Below, one piece after another: positions 47,035-60,590 of a stretch of DNA of 64,000 bases. The notes under the pieces were generated by a model. It was not told the DNA's origin, searched no databases, and was given only the letters and a program-made list of their open reading frames with translations. The stretch lies in the NCBI GenBank assembly GCA_035235625.1, contig CP141147.1, positions 1,402,001 to 1,466,000 of the forward strand, written 5' to 3'. The DNA is from Saururus chinensis (lineage: Eukaryota; Streptophyta; Magnoliopsida; Piperales; Saururaceae). Both the position numbers and the translations under genes were made by a program. How positions within the stretch are numbered: the stretch's first letter is position 1; every line of letters starts with the position of its first letter.

Positions 47035-48785
47035 ACCTAAAGGCCTACTCCCACGCTCATGGGGCAGCAGAAGCTAGAAGGAAAATGATTTTTCCATGTT
47101 ATCCCAAATCTTGTATGCACCAAATCCGAGTATGGTAGGTATCCAGAATCATTTCTTAATAATTCCTATTTTGCTAACCAAGGAATTATCCATAGAGTGA
47201 AGACCCAAAACATTGGAAATTTCATTCAATGAACATGGGTTTGTTTCAAAATAGCATATAATTTCTCATTATAAGTAGTAAGTAGTGTTATTAGGATCCA
47301 CCTTAATGACACCATTTTTCAAAATCGAGTTTTGGGCATAGCACCATAAGAATCTATTGAAATCCAGTTAATATTGACTTTAATTTCGAAATTAACTACT
47401 TGCCCTTCTCTCTTGGTGCTCAGGTTGTAGTGGGCAAAGAGCCTCTGGCATAGCCTTCCTTATTCTCGATCATTTTCTCTAGAGTTTCTCTCTTTTCCCT
47501 TTGGAGTTCTCTTTCTTCCCCTAAGATTTTTCCCTCTCAAGGATACTCAACTCCTAAAACTGACCCTCCTATTGCCTAGAGCATGTTCAAATTAGCCAAA
47601 AAACATCTTTTGAACGAACCAAATCATACTTAAAATGACTTCAAAAGGGTGTGGGAATGTTTTAGAGGTGTAGAAGCACAAGAAAACGGGTGGGAACAAG
47701 GAAAACTACATGTCCCCGCACGAGGTGATTCTGCCCACCACATGGTGCACAGAACGGCCGCGCGAGGTGCGGTTTGCCATGCGGTACATGAGCCGGGCAC
47801 ATCACACGGCCCACTGGCCACTTCAGTCTAACATTATATATTTTAATCTTTTTTTCTATTTTTAAATCAAAATATTTTTTAAACTTTAAATGCTCATAAC
47901 TTGCTCTCCCAAACTCGGATGTGCATGTTCTTAGTATCGTTGGGTTTGCATCAAGGAGCTCTACGAAACAAGACCCACAATGTATATTATCTCATAATTT
48001 GAAAGTGGGATTGAGAGTTTAATATTCATCTAGATGGCTTAGCAGATTACGAGATTGCTCATAACCCTAGTACTTTAACAAATAAGCAATTAAAATTCTA
48101 GCCTCTATCTGTCTAGATGTATTCATGATCCATATAATCATTATTCATACCATCAAACATGCAACCACACATAAATACACTATTTTTACGTGGAAAACCC
48201 AAATTATGGTAAAAAACTACGGCAACTTCTCATCGGCTAAATCAATACACTAGCAAGTAAAACCTTTACATCGATACAAACAAACCAAAATAACATCTTG
48301 TGAAGACTCTAACAAACAATCCATTTGTTTAGATCTCCCTCTTCTTTTGTTGCTGGCCTTCAAGTTTTCTCTCCTCAAGTGTGGAATATTTTCTCCTCTT
48401 TGTTTTGTCTTCATCTTCTTCTAGCCTCTTCAAACAAGCTCCTCTTGCTTATGATTTTGGTCTTGAGTCTTCAATCCTCCATTGAACTTAGTTTACTCTC
48501 TTCTCAGGTTTTTGTATGTAAAAAGTTCTCTTTTCAGTTGTATGTCACTCAAGCAATCACTATTAATATAAACTCTTAAGCACAATGATGATCTCTTGTG
48601 GAAAAATATGGACAAAGGATTTCTCCTCTTTTCCCCTTCAAATTGTAGGTTTTCCTCTCTTCAATTCAATGTTTACTTCGCCCTGATATAGTTCATTAAG
48701 TTGATTCATGAGTTATCTTTAATTAGGAATAGATTCTCTTTTGAAAAAACTTACACTCGGTAAGTTACACAGACAATGATTTATC
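47035..48785. other. No gene; LTR-derived sequence around 47.6-48.05 kb
   Basis: The segment 47640-48050 shows the same order as the solo LTR at 4250-6364: GC-rich block, T-rich block, a variant of the TCG..GG..TC.TACGAAACAAGACC block (near 47965), and a following GTGGGA. It is the same (minus) orientation, much diverged. The rest is AT-rich with no coding signal. Confidence 0.4.
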
Positions 48786-50290
48786 AGGGCAAACAATGAT
48801 CGATCTATCTTTGGTCTATTAAGGGTAAACCTCTTTAGTCAATCAATCCTTTATTGTAGTCGATTGATCGATAAACTCTCGGCCAAATTTTACATAGTCT
48901 GATTTAAGTTTCGATCGATTAATTACTTCATGTGCAGCGATAGACTAATGCATAGTAAATTTTCATATTTTACCCTAATTTCAGTCTTAAACTTCTAGAT
49001 TCCCTTTATTCACACTTCTTAAATTAAGTTAATTGTGTGTGAGAGTGTATGCAAATCAACCTATTGCCTTTGACACTCAGTTTAATCTACAACCATGATT
49101 GATAAGAATATGTTTGCACCTACTTTTCAGGTCAATCAATTCTAAATCCAACTCGACCATAACTAAATCTAGTCAGATTCCTAAAAGTACTTAAACATGC
49201 ATGAAGTTTAGGCATTTTTTTATCATTGAAATTAGCAAATTTACAATACATATTCATAATATGTTCTTTTAGCCCACTCATTACACACTGCTTGAGGTTG
49301 TAGCCTACTATTCTGTATCCGATTTAGGCATTCTTAGGCTTGATACATTCCTATCTCAGAGCTTTATTAAATACCTTAAAACACCTTTGAATGAATCGAG
49401 ATGAAAATAGTTCAACTTTATGAAAAATAGTTATTGGGCCCAAACACTAACTCATGGGCCTAGTTGTAAGAACATATGAGGAATATATCCAGTTTATTGG
49501 CTGGCTTCTTTGTCAAAATTATGACAAGAAACCATGTTTATGTAATGAATCTTAGAGGATTTGAGGTTGTTAGGGTCAATTCAAATTTGGAATGATAAAC
49601 TTGAAAAATAAGAATGAGTACACATGTTCTTATTGATTAAGGTTGAAGACTAAAGAATATGAAGGGTTTTGAAGCTTATTCAGATCATATTAACATACAA
49701 AAATTACTTAGAAAAGTTTTAAATGTAATTTCAGAGATTTTAGAAAGATTTAGGGTAAAAAGGGCAAAAGGAAGAACTACAGGTAGATTGCAAACAATGA
49801 ATGAGAAAACAATCAATTACCCATTGATTCAGCCTTTGTACAAAACGAAGCCAAAAGTTATCGATTAACCGCTTAAAGTATTGTGCACATTAGAAACAGT
49901 GATCAATCGCTAAAGGAACGATCACTGTTTGGAACGATCAATCGTTTCAAAGACTAGTTACATGAATTAAATTATTTTGATTTAAATTATATTCGTTGTT
50001 CAAGTAAAGTCCTAAAACAACTGAATAAGCTATATAGGGTTTATGAAATCGCTAAATTTCATAGAGGAGAAAAGAGAAAAAAGGTTTACACCTTTACTTA
50101 TTATTTTCTAAAGGAGAATTCACTTAAGCTTTGAATTGAATACTTTTGGTGAATTAAAGAAGACAATTAACAACTAAAGGAGCTTATACACAGAGTATTA
50201 GAAGAGGAGTTAAAACATATCTTCAATGGAAGATTGAATATTTCTACAAGGCCAAAGTTAAGACAATTAGAAGTGCTTGTTGAAGAATAA
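48786..50290 (+). repeat. Dispersed repeat B, copy 1
   Basis: Collinear with 52338-53667. It begins AGGGCAAACAATGATCGA, contains CTATTAAGGGTAAACCTC, CGATCGATAAACTCTC-like and TTGATACATTCCTATCTCA, and ends CAACAAGGCCAAAGT-like near 50265. This copy has about 180 bp near 49970-50150 that copy 2 lacks. The stretch 49300-49460 also resembles the end of the 4250-6364 LTR. Non-coding. Confidence 0.75.
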
Positions 50291-50400
50291 AAGAAGACGA
50301 AGGCAAGGAAGGGAGGACAAAGCTTCTAGTGCCTGAGGAGAAGACTTGAAGGCTAGCAACAATGATCTAAACAAGAGGAGATTATGTTAGTTTAAACAAG

Positions 50401-51245
50401 TACTACAAGAAAAATGACTATTAGAGATGCTTTTAAGCATCCCTAATGACTATTAGCAATGCTTAAAAAGTATCATTAAACATGTCGATAAAACTTTCGT
50501 CACTAATGCTAATTCGGGATGCATATGAAAAAGCGTGAGTAATAGTACCCTATTAGTGATGCTTATCTTTACGTCGCTAATATCAATTTATTTGTGACGC
50601 TTTGTATTGCATCATATATTAGTAAATTATTGGTGATGCTTATTTGCATGCTTTAATTAAAGCATCACTAATATTAAATTATTAAAAAATATGAAAAATG
50701 ATTAGCGACTCTAATTTTTGCATAGCTAAAAGGGAAAAATACAAAACGTTATTAGTGATGCTTTTAAAAATCATCACAAAAAAAATTATTAGTGATACTT
50801 TGAAAAGCGTCACTAATAAAATATAAATAATAAAAAAATATAAAATGTTATTAGTGATACTTTTCAAAGCGTTGCTAATAGAAAAAAAACAAAATCTCAC
50901 CTCGGGTGGGATTTCGAGGAGGGGCATCGTAAAGAGAGGGGGGGGGGGGGGTCTCCTATCAGAGGCAGCAGCGGCCTGGGAGCAGGGGGAGTAGAAGGGG
51001 GGGCTCCTATAAGAATCTGAGGGAACTGCTGCTGCCAGCAACCTAATGGAGGCATGCGGAGTCAGCCAGAGCTGTGTGCAGTGGCCTTAGAGGAGAGGAC
51101 AGGGGGTTTATACCATGCAAGCGAAAATTTCACCCGCACAAAAGAAATTTTCGCGGTGAATACCGACGCTTTGTTAGAAGCATCACAAATTGTGAATATT
51201 TGAGATGCTTCTGACTAAGCATCGCTAATAATTGTCATTTTTCTA
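50401..51245. mobile_element. Non-autonomous CACTA-like element, about 0.85 kb
   Basis: The left end reads ACTACAAGAAAAATGACTAT and the right end, reversed, starts near AGAAAAATGACAATTATTAG. Both are followed by many sub-terminal TTAGTGATGCTT / AAGCATCACTAA motifs in both orientations, the pattern of plant CACTA elements. The centre (50890-51110) is GC-rich with a 14-G run. The outermost bases of the right end are eroded. No transposase. Confidence 0.65.
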
Positions 51246-51293
51246 TGTTTCCTTATAAGTGTCGCAAATAATATATTTTTTATAAAATATAGT

Positions 51294-51487
51294 ACTCTCT
51301 TTCTCCTCTCACTTCTCTCTCCTCTCATTACTCTCTCTATCCTCTCATCTCTCTGCATTCTCTCTTCTCTTTCTCTCTCTTCACTCTCTACTCTCTCTTC
51401 AATCACTCTCGCTCTCTTCACTCTGTCTCTACCTCTCTCCTATCTCTCTTTCACTCTCTCTTCATCTCTCTCTCTCTCTCTCTCTTT
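51294..51487. repeat. CT-rich microsatellite
   Basis: Imperfect CTCTCT / CTCTCC repeats ending in a pure (CT)n run at 51463-51484. Confidence 0.9.
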
Positions 51488-51523
51488 ATTATATATTATA
51501 CTTTAAAATTAATAAAAAATTCT

Positions 51524-52323
51524 CAATCTTAACCCGGACATAAGGTATATTTGATGGATCAAGAAGGGTTGGGAAAATTCAACCCGAGGTGCATATCCAA
51601 ACTGTGCCCGACCCACTTAACATGCACTCAATTTGACCCAACTAAGAAAAGGGCTAGGGTTTTAAAATTTTACCCATTTTAAAAAAAAGGGTTAGGTCAA
51701 GATTTACTCGCACAACCCATACAACCCGACCTCAACTGTCACCCCCTCAGTTTTTATAATCATTTTTTAAGAAAAATATTTACCTTCACTTAAAATTTTA
51801 TAAAACACTCCCCTTCACACTGTGCAGCTAACAAAATCATGTTATGCATTAACAAAACATTGAAATATAAAATTAGGGACATAGGAACCATCTTTTCACT
51901 CAACACTTGTTGTGATATCATAATAAATAATGATCAAATTTTCTAAAGCATTAAAATATTCATAAGACCCAGAGCTAAGTACTAGTCTACTATAAACATA
52001 CAAGTTAATGAAAAGATAAATGACACCCTCTCGTGTCTAACATCAAAACTATAAGGGAAATAAATCATCAAACTGAAGGTAGGGTCCACTCTATAGTTAT
52101 AATCTTCCTCTTATCTCTAAAGTATTTACCTTTGGGAACCTACACCACAAAGGATATTTGATTATAAGGGTATATTCATGAAATTGCAATCCAAAAGAAA
52201 TAGATAATTTAATAAAAATACTGATAGAGAATATATGGTCAAAATCAATACAAATGGCATAGAGATCAAAATTTACACATATATTTTAGTTCAAGTATAC
52301 ATAAAACATTGAACTCCACATTT
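51524..52323 (+). repeat. Dispersed repeat A, copy 2
   Basis: Same orientation as 23379-24164 and alike over its full 800 bp with scattered small differences. Here it is followed within 15 bp by repeat B; at copy 1 it is not. Confidence 0.75.
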
Positions 52324-52337
52324 GGTAGTTCTCTATT

Positions 52338-53667
52338 AGGGCAAACAATGATCGATTGACCACTAATCTATTAAGGGTAAACCTCTTTAGTCCATCAATC
52401 CTTCACTGTAGTCGATCGATCGATAAACTCTCAGCCAAATTTTACATAGTCTGATTTAAGTGTTGATCAATCTATTACTTCATATGTAGCGATAGACTAA
52501 CGCATAGTAAATTTTCATATTTTACCCTAATTAAATCTTAAACTTCTAGATTCACTTAATTCACTCTTCTTAAATTAAATTAAGTTAAGTGTGTGTGAGA
52601 GTGTAAGCAAATCAATCTGTTGCCTTTAACACATAGCTTAATCTACAACCATGATTGATAAGAACATGTTTGCACCTACTTTTCAGCTCAGTCAATTCTA
52701 AATCCAACTTGATCACAACTAAATCTAGTCAAATTCCTAAGAGTTGAACATACATAGAGTTTAGACATTTTTTTGGTCATCAAAATTAGCAAATTTAAAA
52801 TACATTTGCCTAATATGTTCTTTTAGCCCACACATTACACACTTCTCGAGGTTGTAGCCTAATATCCCTGTGTCTGACTTACGCGTTCTTAGGCTCGATA
52901 CATTCCTATCTCATAGATCTATAAATACCTCAAGCACAATCGAATGAATCTAGTTAAAAATAGTTCAATTTTATGAAAAAATAGTTATTGGGCTTAAAAC
53001 TCACTCATGGGCCCAGTTGTAAGAACATATGTCATATATCTAGTTTATTGACTAATTTCTTTGTCACAATTATGTAAAGAAACCATGTGTATGTAATGAA
53101 TCTTAGAATATAATTCGAGGTTGTTATGGTTGATTTAGATTTAGAATTGATAGACTTGAAAAATAAGAGCAAACTTATTCTTATTGATTAAGGTAGAAGA
53201 CTAAAGAATATGAATGGTTTTTAAACTTATTTAGACATATTGGCATATAAAAATTACTTAGAAAAGTTTTAGATGCAATTTTAGAAGTTTTAGAAGGATT
53301 TAGGGTAAAAGGGGGAAAAAGAAACAAATATAGGTAGAACAATCGATCGTTGCAAACAATGAAGGTGAAAACAATCGATCATCGAGCCTTGTGCAAAACG
53401 AAGCCAAGAGTTAGCGGTCAATTTCTTAAAAGTATTGTGCACATTAAAAGTAGCGACCGATCGATCTCTGTTTAGAATAATCAATCGTTTCAAAGACTTG
53501 TTACACGAATTAAAACCTTTCAACTTAAATTTCATTCCTTATTCAAGTATAAGTCCTAAAACAATGAATGAGTTATATAACTAAAGAAGCTTATACACAA
53601 AGTATTAAAAGAGGGGTTGCAGCATGTCTTCAATGAAAGATTGAATATTTCAACAAGGCCAAAGTCA
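52338..53667 (+). repeat. Dispersed repeat B, copy 2
   Basis: Direct repeat of 48786-50290, about 3.5 kb away. It ends at GGCCAAAGTCA, where an LTR-like sequence (TGTAGTACCTCAAC) begins; in copy 1 the sequence instead continues AAGACAATTAG. Confidence 0.75.
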
Positions 53668-56250
53668 TGTAGTACCTCAACTTGAAAAACCCGACCCAGA
53701 CTAGGGGTTATATGGAAGACAAAAATCGGAGTGAATAAAATTTTATAGAAAAAAAATTAAAAATGAGACCGACCAGGAGCGGCGGACTCTGAGTGCGAGA
53801 GTCATAATGTTCTTCTACGCACTACGAAGCTATAGCATTCTGTTGTGCGTAGATAAGAACAAACTTAATTTTATAATTAATTTGCATCGGGCCAACGTTG
53901 CCTTGCCATTGGTTGCCTACATACGTATTGGATAACATCCACAATATAATTCCAATACAATCGGATCCAAACGTAATTCTGCCTATTGGCTATTACATGC
54001 ATCATGCATAAGAAAATCATAAATTAATTCTGCCTATTGGCTATTACATACATTCATATATCTGAATAAATTATTTGGAATCAGACAAAGATCTCTTAAA
54101 ACATCAGAGTCGAACGGAAGCTCATAAATAAGTGGAAATACATATCTCACTCTATCGTAGAAGTGAGTAGAATATTATTAAAATCACATGTGTCTCTCTA
54201 TCACAGAGCGGTAGCAAAACACAAAATAGAGTAGATCAAATCATATCAGATTACATCAGACAATAACAGATTACATCCGACTATAAAAGATCATATCATA
54301 TCATATTGGAGCATATTAGATTAAATTGGATCAGAATGTATCAGAATCTACCAGATCATAGCAAATCATATATCTTAATTAGTATATTAATATTACTAAC
54401 TAAGATGTGTATGCATATAGATCATATTAAATTAGACATTCAGAAAAGCTTACTCCCCTAACCCTCTTCGATTAAGCGTAATCGGAACACGGGGTGTCAT
54501 ATTCTTCCCCCTGAAACGAATTACGTCCTTGCAATTCTCCCAAAAATACTTTACAAAAACTACCAGATTATGTATTTGATTTGAATAGTTATTGGATTAT
54601 GTTATCACTCGATGGATTGTTCTTATAACTGTTGTGTCCGATTGTAAATCAATTGAATTCATCCTTATACTTGCTCTCTATCTAAAGGTCAGATTTTATT
54701 ACTACTCAAATATCATAGAACAAAATCTTATTATAATTGGACTAAACACTTGTAAACAGAATTTGATATTGTAAGATCAAATAGAATTTTCACAAACAAA
54801 ATCTGATAGTTCATATTCAGATAGAACGCTTAAAACACAATTCAGATTATGATTTTTATAGCATATAGGTCATTATTCGGAGAATGTAGCAAAATAGGGT
54901 TAATGAAATCTGTAGGCACAATTCTAAAACCATTCAAAAACATAATCCGATAATTTATGATTGGATAAAATACTTTAAACAAAATTTGTCTAATTGAAAT
55001 TCAAATAAATCATATCATACAGAATCCGATTATGGACTTTTAAAATTGGATAAATCAAAAATTGAAATCAGAGCAAATCAAATCATAGCAGAGTAGACAG
55101 ATCAATCCAGAAATTATTGGAATTAAATCATCTGATAAATTACATAATTTAAGATTGGATTAAAAATATGAATATTAATTTCAAAATCAGATAAATTTTC
55201 TAAATCAAAACGGAACAAACATATCAGATAGAACAAACGAGACAAACAAAACGGACAAAATGGACAGAACAGAAAGAACGGAGCCGTGATACCGAACGGC
55301 GTTCCTCCTAATAATCATGGGGTAGCGAGATGCTCATAAGGAGAGGAGCTTTCTCATGATGCTTCACACCTATATGCATGCGCTAGAACCGAATTTTTGG
55401 TGGGTATCCAGACAGAGGGTGCACTCATAATTTCAGGTTTTACCTCAAAACTACCCAGAAAGTGCACGTATTCATAACATAATGCAGTGCATATAAATTA
55501 TTTTAAAAATATGATATTTTTTCAGGAAACGTGGCTAATAAGCATAAATTTAGAATTTAAAACCACCTACATTTTAGGTTGAGTTAAAATCTAAAACAGA
55601 TGTTAAACAAATTTTATGAAAATAGTTCTTATTTGTTTTTCATAAAATTGTTTGTCAGAAAACGAACCCTTCAGAAACAATTTGATGCAAAAACATATCC
55701 ATAAATTGCCGGTTTGTCCGACTGACGAGAAAACTAGAGCTGTGATACCAAACAGCATTCCTCCCTTAGAAGGATTGGAGCTTTCCCATGATGCTCCACA
55801 CCCATGTGCGCGCCAGAGCCTATTATTTTTCTCGGTGGGTATCCAGAGAATGTAAGTACCCGCGTATCATTGTACATGTCAGATTAGAATGTTTTTCAGA
55901 AATAGATATCAATCATAATATTTTTATGAAATCATTCGGAAAATAAAACATTCGACAGAAAACAGATGTTAGACAGAATTTTGCTAAATTTAAATCATTC
56001 GACATAAAACATATAATCATACTCTTTTCGTAGAGGTATTCAAAAATTAAAGCATCCAACAAAAAATAGACTTTTCACATTTAGATCAGAACGTACATTT
56101 CCGATTCACATCACACTCAAAACAAACATTTCGAACAAAACCAAACTCAAAATCAAAATTCATTTTAATATAATATACGAGTAGAATGAACCTTGGAGCT
56201 ATCCTCTAACCCCTTGTATCCATGCCAGGGGCGTTTGATGGTTTCTCCGC
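53668..56250 (-). mobile_element. LTR-retrotransposon-derived block, probably minus orientation
   Basis: The left end TGTAGTACCTCAAC resembles the left end of the solo LTR at 4250. At 54487-54520 the minus strand reads GTTTCAGGGGGAAGAATATG and then ACACCCCGTG, which looks like a polypurine tract followed by an LTR start, so 53668-54500 may be a 3' LTR. To the right, AT-rich sequence with AATCCGATAA motifs and two copies (55284-55480, 55736-55860) of a block with GTGATACC and GTGGGTATCCAGA follow; comparable motifs occur inside the 4250 LTR. Whether this is one long LTR or nested elements I cannot decide. No gag or pol was recognised. Confidence 0.4.
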
Positions 56251-57840
56251 AATAATTCTACAAGCTATCGTGACCACTTTGCAATTTCAAGTCACTATTT
56301 GAAACACAAAAAATTAAAATTTAATTTTCATGTCAGATTCACCAGTAGACTAAACCTTAGAGTGGACCACTAATACCACGTGTCCCATATCATGAGCACT
56401 TAGTAGTTCCTCCTAGGTAGGTCCACTATTTTTCTAATAAATGAGAGATATACAATCAGAAACAACCAAGTCCACAATTTTAAAATTTCTTAGGGTTCTA
56501 ACTTTAAACCAGTGGGTTCCTTTTTACTCTTTTGGATAAAGAACAAATGAAACCATGCATGTTTTGCTGACTCCACTGGAGCTATCATATGACTATTTCC
56601 TTTACCAGTATGGATGATGATTACAAATGGTGGAACTTGAATATATGCACATACATCTTGCCCATCTTTCATAAATAGCTAATAGTTGCGGCTGTCATAG
56701 TCTTCTGGATTGCCACCCCTAATTGCAGAAAAGAAGAACCATGTATTTAGTAATAATATTAGATTTTACATAAGTCACATCCTAAAGTTAAATAAAACAA
56801 TCTTGAAGGAGCATAAAGCCAGCCAACCTTAGCCAACTCTTTCCAACATGTTTTAGCTGGCTTTTTAGAACTATGTACGGAAATGATACCAAGAAGTCAG
56901 CAAGTTTGAAATAGTTACACTTTAACAAATTGACATACATAAATTCATGTACAGATACATAGAACCAGGATGTGCACATGGAGATGTCTATTTAAAATAA
57001 AATTTAATAGTTTTGCAATTAAAAAGATTTTTTAGATTTAGGTAACAACATTGTCCGCCTTTTGAAAATATGTTACTTGCTGCTATCATAATCATCAAAG
57101 TAATAAAAGGTACACATTCATAAAGCTTCATGTTTGAATAAGCATTTTCACTGAATCTCCTATGAAGCATCAATTTTCAACTACTTTTCTTGAGCCGATG
57201 CACAACTCAAGGAAAAGTAGCTGCTTACTATTACCAAGAACTGGTATTAAAATTGCCACTTGTTTTTTTTTCTTTTGTTTCATTTTTTCGGGAAAATAAT
57301 GACTCTTCAATAAGTAATATCCTTCATTTATCCAAAACGCCATTCCTCCTTACTAATAGCAAAACAAAAATATCTTGCACAATTGCTATCGTTTGCCACA
57401 TTCATAATTTTGTATCTCAGCCTCACATATTTCCTTTCCAAATAGAACACTGAAGGCTCATTTACTTTAATTCATCATAAATACAAGTCTCATGCCCATA
57501 AAACCTATCCCTAAGACAATCTTTTCCATTAGCAACCTATCCATAAGACAATCCTTTAAATTAAAAAAAAAATCCAGAGAAGTTTCTAAAAGATGATTAT
57601 TATTCAACCAATAAAAAATTTCCCAGACTAATACAATATATAAAGAAAGATCACAAATTGAATTCAAAAAGAGCTTTGCACTAGTTTATTGGTGCTTATT
57701 TGCAAACTGACTCTTTTTTTTCTTGGTATATATTGGGAAGCTGAATGGATACTAGTCAATTTTGTTCAAATCTAGTTCTTACAAAATATTCAAACAAATA
57801 AACTATACATACCCAAAAAAGGAGAAAGGGGCTCTTTGAA
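56251..57840. other. No gene recognised
   Basis: AT-rich. The longest frames (for example minus 56490-56672) show no family features. This lies downstream of the FRS gene and may include its 3' UTR. Confidence 0.45.
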
Positions 57841-60590
57841 TCAAGCTGGTGGAGGGCCATGGGCAGGGAAAATTTGTTGAGGACCAAGTGATGGACTTCT
57901 TGTAGTGTAGTGAAAATATCCCTACAAAATTACAACTAATTATTTATTTTATTTTAGAAATAACTATATTACTATGAGTAAAATACTTTAATAAAAAATA
58001 GAGTAAATTAATTAATAAGTACCTTATTCAAATGGGACATGGTTGAGTTAGTTTGTGACAAACTTGTAAAAGGCATATTCATGTATTGTGTCATCTACAA
58101 TAACACTAGAATGAATGATTATTATGTTTAACAATAAAGAGATTATAAAAATAAAATCATACCAAGTTGGTTGTTGGGACATTTGTATGAGCATTTGGTG
58201 TAGGAATGCCAATAATTGGAAAAAACTATAGATAGATTTTCACATTGATTATTAAAGACATATGATATTAAAAAAATCCAATAAGTAATATTCTCACATG
58301 ATTTTGGAAATTTTCACTAATTTGCACCCCTGAATGATGTAAGTTTGGAGGTCTCATAAATGATGAATGCATTGCCATGCCTAGTTATAAAAAAATAAAT
58401 GAATAAAGAAAATACTTCCAATTTATGTTAGTAAATTTCTAAACAATTTACTTGTCATTTTGTTACTAGGCTGTTGAGGTGTACTTTTTGCCACGTTTCT
58501 TGACTTTCTTTTTTTCTTCTCCAAACTTACCTTCATTCTACCATATGTTTGACCCTTTTGTTTTCTTCATTGGGGATTAAGCACTGGGTATCAGAAGTTG
58601 AAATGATAGATTCAACTCCCTCACTTGATGTTGGATAAATCTTTGTAGCTCGATGAAGAATTTTTCCCATTTCACTTTGTGCAAGTTCATTTGTGGCATC
58701 AGAATTGGCACAAATATTCACAAGACTAAATGCTATGCCCATTAACTTGTTCAAGCACATTGCTTTTGTTGAGCTTCCACTCATATCTGTTGGTTGATTA
58801 TTGTTCTTATCCATCACAAGCCCATGTTTCTCAATATATATTACTCAGGAATTTTATTGACACCATTTAAATTTAACACCCTCAATGCATGGCAGCACAA
58901 CAATCCCAAAGACTCAAATAGCTTACACTTACATGAGACTAACAAATTAGAGGAGTTAAACTGTATTATATACTCTCTGCTGCTACTTTCTCTTTTTAAT
59001 GTGTACTTGCAACATGCTTCATTAAGAAATGATTCAACAATCATTATAGAAAGAGATTGTACAAACTCATGCTGAAACATTTCAAAAAGTTTGTGTGTAT
59101 ACCTTGCATGCATGTTGAAGAATTCCACTATCACAAGATATTATATAAGGTTTCCCATGTGCACAATTATAGTCCTCAGTCAACTCAACCTCACACATCT
59201 TATTCGCATTTTGTTCATATTGATGCACAAATTCAATAAGAGTCATTGTTTTACAAGGCATATGTTGAAAAACATTATTTGTGCTATCACTTCTTTGACT
59301 AGACCAAATGTTGGCTGAAAATGTATCATGGCTAAATGTTGGAGCCCATTTCTCACAAAGGGCATACATTTTTTTAAGCTAAGAATGGTATGCACAATCC
59401 CATTCCTCAACCATTTTTGCCCACCTCTCCTCAAACTTAGTTTCACATTGACATTTATTCAAAAGATACGCAAATGTATCCCTGAAGCGAGACTGATGGT
59501 AAAGACTTGCAATATTTGAAGTTGCATTTTTTCAGATGTGCCATTGACATAAGCAATGTCGTGTATTAGGAAACATCTCTGCAACTGCATTTTCCATTGT
59601 TTGATCCTGATCAGTAAAAATAATTTTTGGTGCATTGCCACCCATGGAATCAATAAAATTTTTGAACAACCAGACAAATAAAGATGTTATTTCATCACCC
59701 ATAAATGCACAACCAAAAAGAACATTTTTTCAATGATGATTTAACCAAACAAATGGAGTACATATCATACTATACTTGTTTGTATGATATGTGGTGTCAA
59801 AGATTACATCTCCAAAACATTCATAGTCGATTTTGGATAATCCATCTCTCCAAAAAAAGTTAGTTATTTGACTTTCCTCATCAACTTGTATCGAGTAAAA
59901 AAACATGTTCTCTACTGCTTGCTTGTTCTTAAAATGGTTAATTATGCTTTGACTATCTCTAGTAGATTTTTTTTTTGCTCATTCAGCTTGAATAAAATTT
60001 TGACAATCACGCATAGTAAATCCGATATTTTCATAACCCTCTGCTTTATTTAACAAATATGTATATGTCTTAGCAGCTCTTATACCAGCATCAACCATGG
60101 TTTTAATAATACCCTTGCTAGTGTTATGTATTTTATGTGCAGACTTTAATAGGTGTGATTAGGTTCAACCAAATGGTGGTTGTAGCTATTAACTGGCTAA
60201 TTTCATACACACCATTGTCAACTTTAAAAATAACATGAGCACGACAACCGCACCTAGTATCTAGTCTTTTGACCTTGTATCACTAGGTTTTGAAAATTCC
60301 TTAAACCCCTCTTTCCAACACACAAAGATGTGCCGAATAAGTTCCTAAGTACCTCTTTTAAAAGTCTTTTGATCTTTTTGAATGCTAAAGCCTTTATAAT
60401 AGGCATAATTATTATACATTTCAAATGCTTCTTCTTCACCCTGTGCAACCATTCCAACCTTCAAGTCAATATTCTCATTCTGGCTAATTAAAAGACCATC
60501 CATGACACTATTATTATCCTGGTTAGAATTGTTTTCACTACTATCATCACTTAGTTCTACATAGATTCCTTTTCCTTTATTGGATGTCAT
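57841..60590 (-). pseudogene. FAR1/FRS-type (MULE-derived) transcription factor gene, decayed
   Basis: The ATG at 60590 starts MTSNKGKGIYVELSDD, an acidic leader, then the FAR1 zinc-finger region (VGMVAQGEEEAFEMYNNYAY, KGFSIQK, later TRCGCRAH near 60250). The MULE transposase-like core follows: TYHTNKYSMICTPFVWLNHH, FGCAFMGDE, SLFVWLF, IIFTDQDQTMENA and HCLCQWHI (59900-59540). Then come KMYALCEKWAPTFSHD (59340) and a SWIM zinc finger CKCKLFESLGLLCCH (about 58930-58890). Acidic and Asn-rich tail exons with GT/AG borders continue to a TGA at 57841 (GYFHYTTRSPS..). FRS proteins are nuclear regulators, the founders acting in phytochrome A signalling. A TGA after QWHI, a TAA before LKKMY and a frame change near 60345 break it; 59900-60250 is badly eroded. 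Family certain; a host FRS and a MULE transposase cannot be fully separated, but no terminal repeats were seen. Confidence 0.8.

Noticed and set aside
53668-54500. A confident 3' LTR with adjacent polypurine tract
   Set aside because: The tract at 54500 is suggestive, but motif order to its right also matches the inside of another LTR, and no coding region is adjacent; reported only as an LTR-derived block.
58533-60590. An autonomous MULE rather than an FRS gene
   Set aside because: No terminal inverted repeats or 9-bp duplication could be seen around it, and tail exons continue beyond the transposase-like core; kept only as an alternative.
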